Source of the DNA: Bordetella parapertussis
GTDB taxonomy: Bacteria > Pseudomonadota > Gammaproteobacteria > Burkholderiales > Burkholderiaceae_D
Assembly (NCBI GenBank): GCA_945867725.1
Contig: CAMBJI010000046.1
Span: 1-10,407 of the forward strand
Direction: 5' to 3'
Length of the DNA stretch: 10,407 nucleotides
Position numbers and translations under genes: made by a program. This document shows positions 1 through 6,519 of the stretch, in pieces. The notes under the pieces are model-generated. The model searched no databases and was not told the DNA's origin. It saw nothing but the letters and a program-made list of their open reading frames with translations. Each line of letters opens with the position of its first letter. Position 1 is the stretch's first letter.

Positions 1-2
1 CG

Positions 3-1169
3 ATTGCGCCTTTGTCAGTAATGGGCATAGGCAGTTGGCCGCGGCCGCGCTGGATGCTGCAAGCCATGCATGATCATATGGAAGGTCGTCTTGAGGCTGC
101 GGCTTTTCAGGCGACGGCCGATGATGCGGTCAGGCTGTCCGTCGCAGCGCAATTGCGTGCCGGTGTGGATGTGGTGACGGATGGCGAGCAGCGTCGCGAT
201 AGCTACGCCAGTTTTGTCGGCGGCATCCTCGATAACTGCCAGCTGATTCCGCTGACCGATCTGCTGCCCTTGGTCGATGATCCCGAAGAATTCGCGCGCG
301 AACTGCGAGCGCTGGATGTGCCAGCGTCTGAAGTCCGACATCCGGCAGTCTTTGGTCCTTTGGGACGCAGCAAGCCCTTGGCAGTGCATGAAATGGATTT
401 CGTCAAAACTTTGACCGACAAGCCGGTCAAGATCGCATTACCCGGGCCGTATCTGCTGACACGGACCATGTGGATGGAGTGTATTTCCGATCGCGCTTAT
501 CAAGACCGCGAAGCGCTGGCCACCGATGTGGTTCGCGTGCTGCGTGAAGAGCTCGCTTATCTTTTGGCTGCGGGTGTGGCGCTGGTTCAGTTCGATGAAC
601 CGGTACTCTCCGAGGTCGTGTTCTCCGGCTCGGTCTCTAAGCGCAGTTTCATGTGCGGTGCGCTGTCGGAAAAAAATGAGACGCCGGCTGAACTGAGTTT
701 TGCACAAGAATTGATTAATGCCGTGGTAGCCGGTTTTCCGAGAGAGCGCATTGCGCTCCACATGTGCCGTGGCAACTGGACACCCGATGAAGGTGCTGCC
801 TTGTCAGGCGATTACACGCCACTGATACAAACCCTCTCCGGTCTGAAGGTCGGCAGCTTGCTGTTGGAGTTGTGTACGCCCCGTGCAGGCGAGATGGAAA
901 TTTTGCGCGCGATTCCTGATGATGTGCGTATCGGTGTGGGTATCTGCAACCAGAAGCACGCGCACATCGAAAGTCTGGATGAAATAGTGAGCAAGGGCGA
1001 ACGCGCAATTCAGCTCTTTGGTAAAGAGCGAGTGCTGTTTACCCCTGATTGTGGGTTTGCGACCTTTGCTGATAATCCACTCGCTTCAGAACAGATCGCA
1101 GAAAAAAAACTCAACATCATCGCCGCTGCCAGTACGATTTTGCGGCAGCGGCACGGATTGTCAGGGTAA
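3..1169 (+). CDS. MetE-like cobalamin-independent methionine synthase family protein (5' partial)
   Basis: Homolog of the C-terminal catalytic domain of cobalamin-independent methionine synthase (MetE), a zinc-dependent cytoplasmic methyltransferase acting on a thiol such as homocysteine. Numbering from the TTG at 12, the zinc ligand set is visible: His250 and Cys252 (LHMCRGNW), Glu286 (LLLELC) and Cys347 (TPDCGF), matching the His-x-Cys, Glu, Cys ligands of MetE. The frame is open to the window edge and reads IAPLSVMGIGSWPRP; the GSWPRP motif normally follows a few N-terminal residues, so the true start probably lies upstream. At about 385 aa it lacks the N-terminal half of full-length MetE, which helps bind polyglutamyl methyl-folate, so the methyl donor is uncertain. 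Related short proteins include folate-independent methionine synthases and coenzyme-M transferases. The family assignment is firm; the exact substrate is not known. Confidence 0.88.
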   Translation: MAPLSVMGIGSWPRPRWMLQAMHDHMEGRLEAAAFQATADDAVRLSVAAQLRAGVDVVTDGEQRRDSYASFVGGILDNCQLIPLTDLLPLVDDPEEFARELRALDVPASEVRHPAVFGPLGRSKPLAVHEMDFVKTLTDKPVKIALPGPYLLTRTMWMECISDRAYQDREALATDVVRVLREELAYLLAAGVALVQFDEPVLSEVVFSGSVSKRSFMCGALSEKNETPAELSFAQELINAVVAGFPRERIALHMCRGNWTPDEGAALSGDYTPLIQTLSGLKVGSLLLELCTPRAGEMEILRAIPDDVRIGVGICNQKHAHIESLDEIVSKGERAIQLFGKERVLFTPDCGFATFADNPLASEQIAEKKLNIIAAASTILRQRHGLSG

Positions 1170-1215
1170 AAGTCTATTCTGTACGAATTACCCGCGACGC
1201 CCTTATCAATGACCC

Positions 1216-1260
1216 AAAAAGATAGGCGCCTAGAAATTATTCAGCGCCTATGCAGTTTTT
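1216..1260. terminator. bidirectional intrinsic terminator
   Basis: A perfect 8-bp inverted repeat, ATAGGCGC (1222-1229) and GCGCCTAT (1244-1251), encloses a 14-nt loop. On the plus strand the stem is followed, after GCAG, by five T (1256-1260). On the minus strand it is followed after one base by five T (complement of 1216-1220). It lies between the ends of two convergent genes, and the effector-like gene's stop codon (1259-1261) overlaps the plus-strand T tract. It can therefore serve both the MetE-like gene and the chaperone-effector operon; the minus-strand version is closer to the canonical form. Confidence 0.8.
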
Positions 1261-2830
1261 ATAACTTTGCGTTGCTGGTCAGCGGTACACCCACCACGTA
1301 GTTAATTTCTTTGGAGGGCTCCTCGCCTAGGTAAGTCATGCGCTGAGCTTCTTCCGCCGTATAGACTTTACCTTTGATGACGAGTTTGCCATCCAGACGC
1401 AGATCTTTCAAAGCCGGTGCTTCGGAACCGAATTTGAATGCCTTCACTTGTCCCTCAAGCGGAAAACCGACCTGACCTGGCTGAAATTTCAGCCGCCCTA
1501 GTTGCACGCGCATTTTGCCACTCACATCGGCTGGCCCTGAATCAATCCAGTTGGTACCGATGTTCATGAACGCGATTACGGCAAGCGACTTATCGGCGCC
1601 TGCCTGTTCCAAAGATGATTCTTTTCCTCTGATTTCGAATTCATTGAATTTTTCCTCGGATAAGCCTGCGAAACCTTTCATTTGCTTAAATACCGTCGGC
1701 AAAAAGGGTGCATGCGTAGTGATCACACCATACATCCGCGCCAGGGTTTTATGAGTGACGTTAAAGCAGGTTTCTTTGTGGATGTTTTTGGGTAGGGTAG
1801 ATTTTTCTGCGGGTGCCCAGTCTTCGGTAGCGCCGTAGCTGACTTCATGGTCTTTGAAAAGCTCGGTGTAAGGTGCGAGCATTTCGGGGAAGGGCACGGG
1901 GAATACATTAACTGATGGCGGACCAAACAGCTTCATGCCTTCGACCACCGGAGCGATATTTGTAGGGTAGATTTTTGTCGTATCAAAAGTATCAAAAATG
2001 CGTCCGGTGTACACATGACCACTCTGCTCAGTGGGTGCCACGCTTTCCTGATGAGATACATCCATGCGCAACTGTCCCGTCTGATTACGCCACAGTGATC
2101 CCACGGCGATATGACCGACCTCGCCATACGTTGCAGGAAACCGGAAAACCAGTGCCATACCCTTGTCAGTCGGCGCCATCGTCGCCGACTTTTGATTGAT
2201 AACCTGCATGAGTTCCTCAATGAATCGATTGCCTTCAGGTTTTCCGGCAAACAGCGCAAAGCCGGGCTCTCTGAAAATCGCCTGTGCCAGTTCTTGTTTT
2301 CCGGTTGCTCCGAGAGGGCGGCTGGCGACGGGGTGGATACTCGTATCGGCAGGAATTTTATTATGTATATCCTGTCGGCTTTGCTCTTCATCCGGTGAAA
2401 TGAAATTTTCATCAAACGCTGTGCGAACTGCGTTTCTTGTGCCGGGGTCTGAAGATTTGGCTTGAAACAAGGCCTTGTAGTGATTCACTGCCTTTTCAGC
2501 TTCAGGCGAAAGAATACCCAGCTGAGTTTGATACATTTTATTTTTTTCACTATCCAGCGCAACGCGAGCTTTTTCTTCAGCGCGTGCAAGCCGCTGTGAC
2601 AACTGCTTCTGACTAAAAGGTTTTTCTTTGGCAGGCTGAATGACAGTCTCTTTGTCGGATGACTTTTCGCTGCTGACTGTCGCTTGCGTAGTGCCGGGCA
2701 GGTGAGCGGGTGAAAAAGGCTTTTCTGGGCTCGGCGTCACTGATGACGTACTTTTTTTTATCTCTGCATCATTTGTTTTTTCTTTATCTGAATTAATCAA
2801 ATTATTTCTTGATGTGCTATCGATATGCAT
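1259..2830 (-). CDS. putative type III secretion effector, possible permuted papain-like enzyme
   Basis: 523-aa protein that I do not recognise as a named family. Residues 1-70 are rich in Ser, Thr, Lys, Glu and Asn with no signal peptide, as expected for a type III secretion signal. The motif EKPFSxxxL occurs twice (36-44 and 69-77), followed by a charged helix likely to form coiled coil (about 75-100). Residues about 170-400 look like a folded catalytic domain: VGHIAVGSLW contains His240, a following strand ends DVSH (Asp257, His260), and ETCFNVTHKTLARMYG contains Cys355, the only cysteine. His-then-Cys is the order of circularly permuted papain-like folds (LRAT/YiiX, RID, IcsB/BopA); this is inference. 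A further domain extends to 523. The gene follows the CesT-like chaperone by 18 bp, has a good AGGAG site before ATG 2830, and ends at a terminator. Its 5' part is AT-rich (15 G+C in 60 at 2761-2820). No transmembrane segment is evident. Confidence 0.75.
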   Translation of the reverse strand: MHIDSTSRNNLINSDKEKTNDAEIKKSTSSVTPSPEKPFSPAHLPGTTQATVSSEKSSDKETVIQPAKEKPFSQKQLSQRLARAEEKARVALDSEKNKMYQTQLGILSPEAEKAVNHYKALFQAKSSDPGTRNAVRTAFDENFISPDEEQSRQDIHNKIPADTSIHPVASRPLGATGKQELAQAIFREPGFALFAGKPEGNRFIEELMQVINQKSATMAPTDKGMALVFRFPATYGEVGHIAVGSLWRNQTGQLRMDVSHQESVAPTEQSGHVYTGRIFDTFDTTKIYPTNIAPVVEGMKLFGPPSVNVFPVPFPEMLAPYTELFKDHEVSYGATEDWAPAEKSTLPKNIHKETCFNVTHKTLARMYGVITTHAPFLPTVFKQMKGFAGLSEEKFNEFEIRGKESSLEQAGADKSLAVIAFMNIGTNWIDSGPADVSGKMRVQLGRLKFQPGQVGFPLEGQVKAFKFGSEAPALKDLRLDGKLVIKGKVYTAEEAQRMTYLGEEPSKEINYVVGVPLTSNAKL

Positions 2831-2848
2831 GATGGTCTCCTTTTTTGT
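2831..2848 (-). promoter_or_regulatory. ribosome binding site of effector-like gene, in the intercistronic gap
   Basis: On the minus strand the 18-bp gap between the chaperone stop and the effector-like start reads AAAAAAGGAGACCATC before ATG. The GGAG core is 6-7 nt from the start. The A-rich flank and short gap support translation from one transcript shared with the chaperone gene. Confidence 0.7.
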
Positions 2849-3241
2849 TTACTGCATTAATGAGTTCTCCAAACGGGTTTTTACGACCTGAATAAGCTGC
2901 TTTATTTCTTCGATAAGTTTCGTGCCATTACTTTCATCCGGAAGTAATTTTTTACTTCGATACACAACGCTGCCGGTCTCAGGATGCAGGCCGAAGCAAC
3001 CATGGTCTTCACTGCTGATCGGAGTGTTTTCTTCCAGTAATTTTCTATAGAGATCAGGGCGCTCCCAATGACCTAAATCGATATAGATATGAAGCAGTTC
3101 TGGCGTCTCAGAGGTGTTATGGATCAATCCAACTAACGTTCCGCCGATGGAAATATGCATGTCCTCATGTGCCGCCCAGGCCTGCATGCCTGTTGCAGCG
3201 CACCACTCGTGAATGACTCTTGAATAATTCTCGCTACTCAC
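2849..3241 (-). CDS. CesT/Tir-family type III secretion chaperone
   Basis: 130-aa acidic protein (about 19 Asp/Glu against 11 Lys/Arg) with the layout of class I type III secretion chaperones. It has an N-terminal helix (MSSENYSRVIHEWCAATG), a strand (MHISIGGTLVGLI, 28-40), a second strand (ELLHIYIDLGHW, 48-59), a helix (PDLYRKLLEEN, 62-72), a strand pair around CFGLHPETGSVVYRSKKL (82-99) with the typical L.P.TG.VVY pattern, and a long C-terminal helix (108-128). Such chaperones dimerise and hold the N-terminal segment of one effector in the cytoplasm before export. The gene for a candidate partner is immediately downstream. The start is GTG at 3241, with GGAGG at 3252-3248 and 6-nt spacing. 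An ATG four bases upstream is out of frame and stops after three codons, and an in-frame TGA directly precedes the GTG. Sequence and size support the family; the binding partner is inferred from position. Confidence 0.8.
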   Translation of the reverse strand: MSSENYSRVIHEWCAATGMQAWAAHEDMHISIGGTLVGLIHNTSETPELLHIYIDLGHWERPDLYRKLLEENTPISSEDHGCFGLHPETGSVVYRSKKLLPDESNGTKLIEEIKQLIQVVKTRLENSLMQ

Positions 3242-3252
3242 TCATTACCTCC
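3242..3252 (-). promoter_or_regulatory. Shine-Dalgarno site deciding the GTG start of the chaperone
   Basis: The minus strand reads GGAGGTAATGA and then GTG. The GGAGG is 6 nt from the GTG but only 2 nt from the out-of-frame ATG (3245-3243), which would encode Met-Ser-Glu and then TAG. Spacing therefore favours GTG. Confidence 0.7.
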
Positions 3253-3298
3253 TTGCCTTGTACGTGCCGCTGTGGCTAGGCATTGAGTAACGAAAAAG

Positions 3299-3324
3299 TT
3301 GAATAAATTCAATTCATTGGAATT
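3299..3324. repeat. overlapping inverted repeats upstream of the chaperone-effector operon
   Basis: TTGAAT-AA-ATTCAA (3299-3312) is directly followed, sharing two bases, by AATTC-ATTG-GAATT (3311-3324). Both are perfect dyads. They lie 58-83 bp upstream of the chaperone start, where a promoter or operator would be expected. The AT-rich context makes some dyad symmetry likely by chance. No clear sigma-70 hexamers or known type III regulator box could be assigned, so a regulatory role is a guess. Confidence 0.4.
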
Positions 3325-3493
3325 TTTTTTCGAAGATCGGACTAGCGACTTGGATGGCTAGACGAAAAGCAGAGGGACAGACTACCCAACCGAGGGGTAA
3401 GTCAGGACTGACAGGGCAGGATGGATGATAAGAATTTACATAGCGTCCAGGCCTGTACGCCGACCATGGAACGTTGGCTAAGTACGAATCGAA

Positions 3494-4255
3494 CTAGTCG
3501 CGTTTTACCGCGTTCTTTCCGGTGGGAATCCCTCGTACCGATCCAAAGCGTCGATTCTGCAAAGACAGGTCTCCATGGGAGTGAAGTGCATCCTCTGAGA
3601 TCGTGGCGCGTACAGTGACCTTGCCGGTGCAGTCCTTCATGCAATCGGTATTGGTCACATCGGGCGTACCTTTGACCGTGCTCAAGCCGTGATCCCGGGT
3701 CATGCCATTCCGGTTTGGCATGCGCTCCTGGATAGTCTTGATGTTCTCGTCCGACAAGCTAAAGTCTTCCGGCACGATCTCGGCCAGATTCAGGATATAC
3801 GCCGTCACAGCATAGGTCTCATTGACCGACAATGATTTGGGCGCATTCCAGGGCATGGCTCGGTACAGGTAATCCCAAAGCGTACTTAACGTCGGTACTT
3901 TCATGATGGCCGAACGGAGTACCGTATTCGGATTGGACAGGGCAGCGACTCTGCCGGTGCGACTGTCTTCAGCCGTGGTGCCACCGACAATGGGTCCCGA
4001 CATCTGGGTCAGTTCGCCGAAGGTGCCGTGACAAGACGCGCACTTCGCATCCCAGACTTGCTGGCCCTGCAGCACGGTGCCTGCGCCTTTGGGCAGACCT
4101 TTGAAGTCGGGTCGCACATCAATATTCCAAGATTGAATTTCTCTGGCGGTGGCGCTGCGACCGATGCCGGGATAGTTGGGGTCGGCTGCCTGCGCAGGGT
4201 TCATGCGTGCACAGGACAGCAAGAACAGTAGTCCGATGCTAATAAGCCTGCACAT
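3494..4255 (-). CDS. soxD: SoxD-type cytochrome c subunit of sulfane/sulfite dehydrogenase
   Basis: 253-aa exported monoheme cytochrome c that accepts electrons from the SoxC molybdenum subunit in the periplasm. The N-terminus is hydrophobic (MCRLISIGLLFLLSC); cleavage after AQA (21-23) is likely, although Cys15 could be a weak lipobox. The single heme site is CASCH (72-76), and Met134 in RAMPW is the probable distal ligand. A second Cys pair (DCMKDC, about 204-209) and a tail reading HGDLSLQNR..GSVRG are features I associate with SoxD proteins of betaproteobacteria. It is shorter than the two-heme SoxD of Paracoccus and carries only one CxxCH. ATG 4255 overlaps the soxC end by 17 bp and has GAGGT 5-6 nt upstream inside soxC, so the two are translationally coupled. 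A SorB-like role in direct sulfite oxidation is the main alternative. Confidence 0.85.
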   Translation of the reverse strand: MCRLISIGLLFLLSCARMNPAQAADPNYPGIGRSATAREIQSWNIDVRPDFKGLPKGAGTVLQGQQVWDAKCASCHGTFGELTQMSGPIVGGTTAEDSRTGRVAALSNPNTVLRSAIMKVPTLSTLWDYLYRAMPWNAPKSLSVNETYAVTAYILNLAEIVPEDFSLSDENIKTIQERMPNRNGMTRDHGLSTVKGTPDVTNTDCMKDCTGKVTVRATISEDALHSHGDLSLQNRRFGSVRGIPTGKNAVKRD

Positions 4256-5642
4256 TCAGTACCTCACCGGATGCATTGATTTGCCAGGATTGAATTGCAT
4301 TGTTGTGATACGTGGATCGGTTACCTCGGATCTTGCGCAGCTGGTCAATGCTGGGCTGCACATAGCCCGTCTCGTCAACAGCGCGTGATTGCAGAATCAC
4401 TTCGCTGCCATCCCAAACCCAGTCGATATTGAAACGGGTGAGGGCTTTGTTTTGTATCGGTCCCTCCAGTCGCGCGCCGCGCCAATGGCGTCCGCCATCG
4501 ACAGACACATCCACTTTTTTTATCTTACCCCGGCCCGACCAAGCCAGACCGGTGATGTTGAACATGCCCTTGTTCAGTAATTGCTGACCACCAGAGGGTG
4601 AGGTGATCACGGATTTGCATTCCTGAATCGAGGTGTATTGCCGATGGCTCCCGTCGGGCATCAGGTCGATGTATTGAATCGACTCATCCTTGGTGCCCCA
4701 GGGCTGATCGCCGACTTCGATGCGTCTCAGCCATTTAACCCACGAGACACCTTGCATGCCAGGTGCGACCAATCGCAGCGGGTAACCATTTTCCGGGCGC
4801 AGCATTTCGCCATTCATACCCCAGGCAACCAGCACATCATCCAGCGCATGCTCGATAGGAATCGTGCGCGTCAAGCTGGAACCATCGGCACCTTCAGCTA
4901 AGACGAAACGCGATCGCTGTTTGTCATAGCCGCAGTAATCCAGCAGCACGGACAGCGGCACGCCTGTGAATTCGCAGCAGGACAGCATGCCATGCGTGTA
5001 CTGCACCGTCGGTACTGAAGGATGTCCCCATTCCATCGCCGTGTTCGCGCCGCACTCCAGAAAGTGAATGCGCGAGACCGACGGGAGTCGCATCAGGTCA
5101 TCCAACGTGAAGATCATCGCTGTCTTGACCAGACCATGAATCATCAGTCGGTGTGTTTCAGGTGGGATGTCGTGCCAGCCTTGATGATGTCGCTCAAAAT
5201 GCAAGCCATTCGGTGTGATGATGCCAAACAGCGCTTGCAAGGGTGTGAACGAGGCAGACGCTTCTTGCGTTCTTGTCAGGCCGGGCGACGCACGTTTGAG
5301 AATGGTGTTTTCATGTCGTGAGGGTTGTCCGTAGCCGGCTTGAGTCACCGGTTTGCCCAGCGTTGTCGAATGTGGCGGCAATACGAGAATATTCGGATCG
5401 CCCGCTGCTGAGTTTTCACCGCCCTCAGTGCCCACCTCGTTGGCAAAGCTCATGGAGGCTGAAGTCGCCGCAGAGCCAACCGAAGCCATCAAAAAACTTT
5501 GTCGTAAAAAACGGCGTCGCTTGTCATCGAGTCCTTGTTCATGGATCTCGCGCAGGAATTGCGAATCCAGAAAATTTTCTGGCGCTTTTTTGATTTGTCC
5601 GGGACGCTTTATTTCTGCCGCCATACGATCATTTTCCGCCAT
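4239..5642 (-). CDS. soxC: SoxC-type molybdopterin sulfane/sulfite dehydrogenase
   Basis: 467-aa sulfite-oxidase-family enzyme that oxidises sulfane sulfur bound to the SoxY carrier (or sulfite) in the periplasm and passes electrons to SoxD. A twin-arginine signal, RRRFLR (42-47) followed by a hydrophobic stretch (QSFLMASVGSAATSASMSFA), fits export of a folded molybdenum enzyme by Tat. The molybdopterin-binding domain spans about 130-315, with the molybdenum-ligand Cys197 in HFLECGANT and the conserved GYPLRLVAPGMQGVSWVKWL (286-305). The C-terminal Mo-co dimerisation domain runs about 340-450 (KKVDVSVDGGRHW). The N-terminal stretch before the Tat motif is long (41 aa), and no strong ribosome site precedes ATG 5642; Met7 is a possible alternative start. 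It lies 31 bp after the methyltransferase gene and overlaps soxD. No soxXYZAB is in the window, so a full Sox pathway cannot be assumed. Confidence 0.9.
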   Translation of the reverse strand: MAENDRMAAEIKRPGQIKKAPENFLDSQFLREIHEQGLDDKRRRFLRQSFLMASVGSAATSASMSFANEVGTEGGENSAAGDPNILVLPPHSTTLGKPVTQAGYGQPSRHENTILKRASPGLTRTQEASASFTPLQALFGIITPNGLHFERHHQGWHDIPPETHRLMIHGLVKTAMIFTLDDLMRLPSVSRIHFLECGANTAMEWGHPSVPTVQYTHGMLSCCEFTGVPLSVLLDYCGYDKQRSRFVLAEGADGSSLTRTIPIEHALDDVLVAWGMNGEMLRPENGYPLRLVAPGMQGVSWVKWLRRIEVGDQPWGTKDESIQYIDLMPDGSHRQYTSIQECKSVITSPSGGQQLLNKGMFNITGLAWSGRGKIKKVDVSVDGGRHWRGARLEGPIQNKALTRFNIDWVWDGSEVILQSRAVDETGYVQPSIDQLRKIRGNRSTYHNNAIQSWQINASGEVLNVQAY

Positions 5643-5673
5643 TTTTTTCTGTGCTCGCGGATAGGAGAACAGA

Positions 5674-6519
5674 TTAAGGCTTCACAAAGCGCAGCGTCAT
5701 TCGGTCTGACTCACCAATGGCGCGATACTTGGGTTTGTCACTCTCGGCGACACCGCGCAGATTCGGTGGCAAGTTCCACACACCACCGGGATGGTCTTTC
5801 GTATCAAGCGCGTTGCTATTGATTTCCGAGCGACGGTCCAGCTTGAAGCCGGCGGCGGTCGCCGCCTCGATGACGAATTGCTCAGTCATGTAACCCGATT
5901 CGATTTGTTTGGACAGCGGTGTGTCAGGTTTTGCCCGGTGTTCAACGACGCCGAGCACGCCGCCTGGCTTCAATGCCTGAAAAAATCCTTTGAACATCGA
6001 CTGTGTATGTCCGGCTTTGGCCCAGTTGTGCACATTCCGAAAAGTCACCACCAGATCAGCCGTGCCTGCTGGAGCGAATACAGTTGCGGCAGCGTCATAA
6101 GTCGTGATCATCGGCTCGCCGTAAAGCTCGGGCGCCGCTTTTAGCATTTGGCGATAGGCGCTATCTCGACGCTTCATCGCTTCAGGCATATCGTCGGTGA
6201 GTATCGGCACGGCGGGATAGTACCGACCCTGTTTTTTTAGCAGTGGCCCAATGATTTCGGTATACCAGCCGTTCGCAGGCGAGATTTCAACCACCGTCAT
6301 GTCAGGTCGCAAGCCAAAGAACAGCAGAGTCTCTTTCGGATGGCGGTATTGATCGCGTGCGCGGTTGGCGTCGGAGCGGTGGGAGCCCTGAGTGACCTTA
6401 TCCAATAATCCTTGAACATCATGCGCATGGACGGTGTTGGCAGAGTAGGGCGAGAACCCGGCGGCGATGAGCAGAGTGAACGTAAGGCAGGCCGTCGCAA
6501 AGCTTGTTTTTTTGTTCAT
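5674..6519 (-). CDS. exported class I SAM-dependent methyltransferase-like protein
   Basis: 281-aa protein with a Rossmann-type methyltransferase domain behind a signal peptide. The N-terminus MNKKTSFATACLTFTLLIAA is a typical Sec signal, with a likely cleavage after VHA (30-32). Motif I is VVEISPANGWYTEI (76-89). A later strand reads ADLVVTFRNVHNW (154-166), and the post-II segment is LKPGGVLGVVEHR (183-195). It resembles the predicted secreted methyltransferases grouped as COG4798; the substrate is unknown. I chose ATG 6519 because GGGGA lies 7 nt upstream and the signal peptide then begins correctly; an upstream in-frame start at 6561 would add 14 residues in front of it. It is the first gene of a run with soxC (31 bp gap) and soxD, which suggests a shared transcript. 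SAM is not expected in the periplasm, so its activity there is puzzling. Confidence 0.85.
   Translation of the reverse strand: MNKKTSFATACLTFTLLIAAGFSPYSANTVHAHDVQGLLDKVTQGSHRSDANRARDQYRHPKETLLFFGLRPDMTVVEISPANGWYTEIIGPLLKKQGRYYPAVPILTDDMPEAMKRRDSAYRQMLKAAPELYGEPMITTYDAAATVFAPAGTADLVVTFRNVHNWAKAGHTQSMFKGFFQALKPGGVLGVVEHRAKPDTPLSKQIESGYMTEQFVIEAATAAGFKLDRRSEINSNALDTKDHPGGVWNLPPNLRGVAESDKPKYRAIGESDRMTLRFVKP

Noticed and set aside
1933..2415. 160-codon open frame on the minus strand inside the effector-like gene
   Set aside because: Out-of-frame shadow with no recognisable domain; the 523-aa frame has the ribosome site, domain-like composition and chaperone partner.
3291..3366. TTCG elements on the minus strand (3366-3363, 3334-3331, 3294-3291) resembling a PIP/hrpII box for the chaperone-effector operon
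   Set aside because: Gaps between successive copies are 28 and 36 nt, not the 15-16 nt of PIP/hrpII boxes. No hrp box (GGAACC-N16-CCAC) was seen either.
3385..3412. Small dyads TACCC..GGGTA and GTCAG-GA-CTGAC downstream of soxD as a terminator
   Set aside because: Arms are only 5 bp and no T tract follows on the minus strand.
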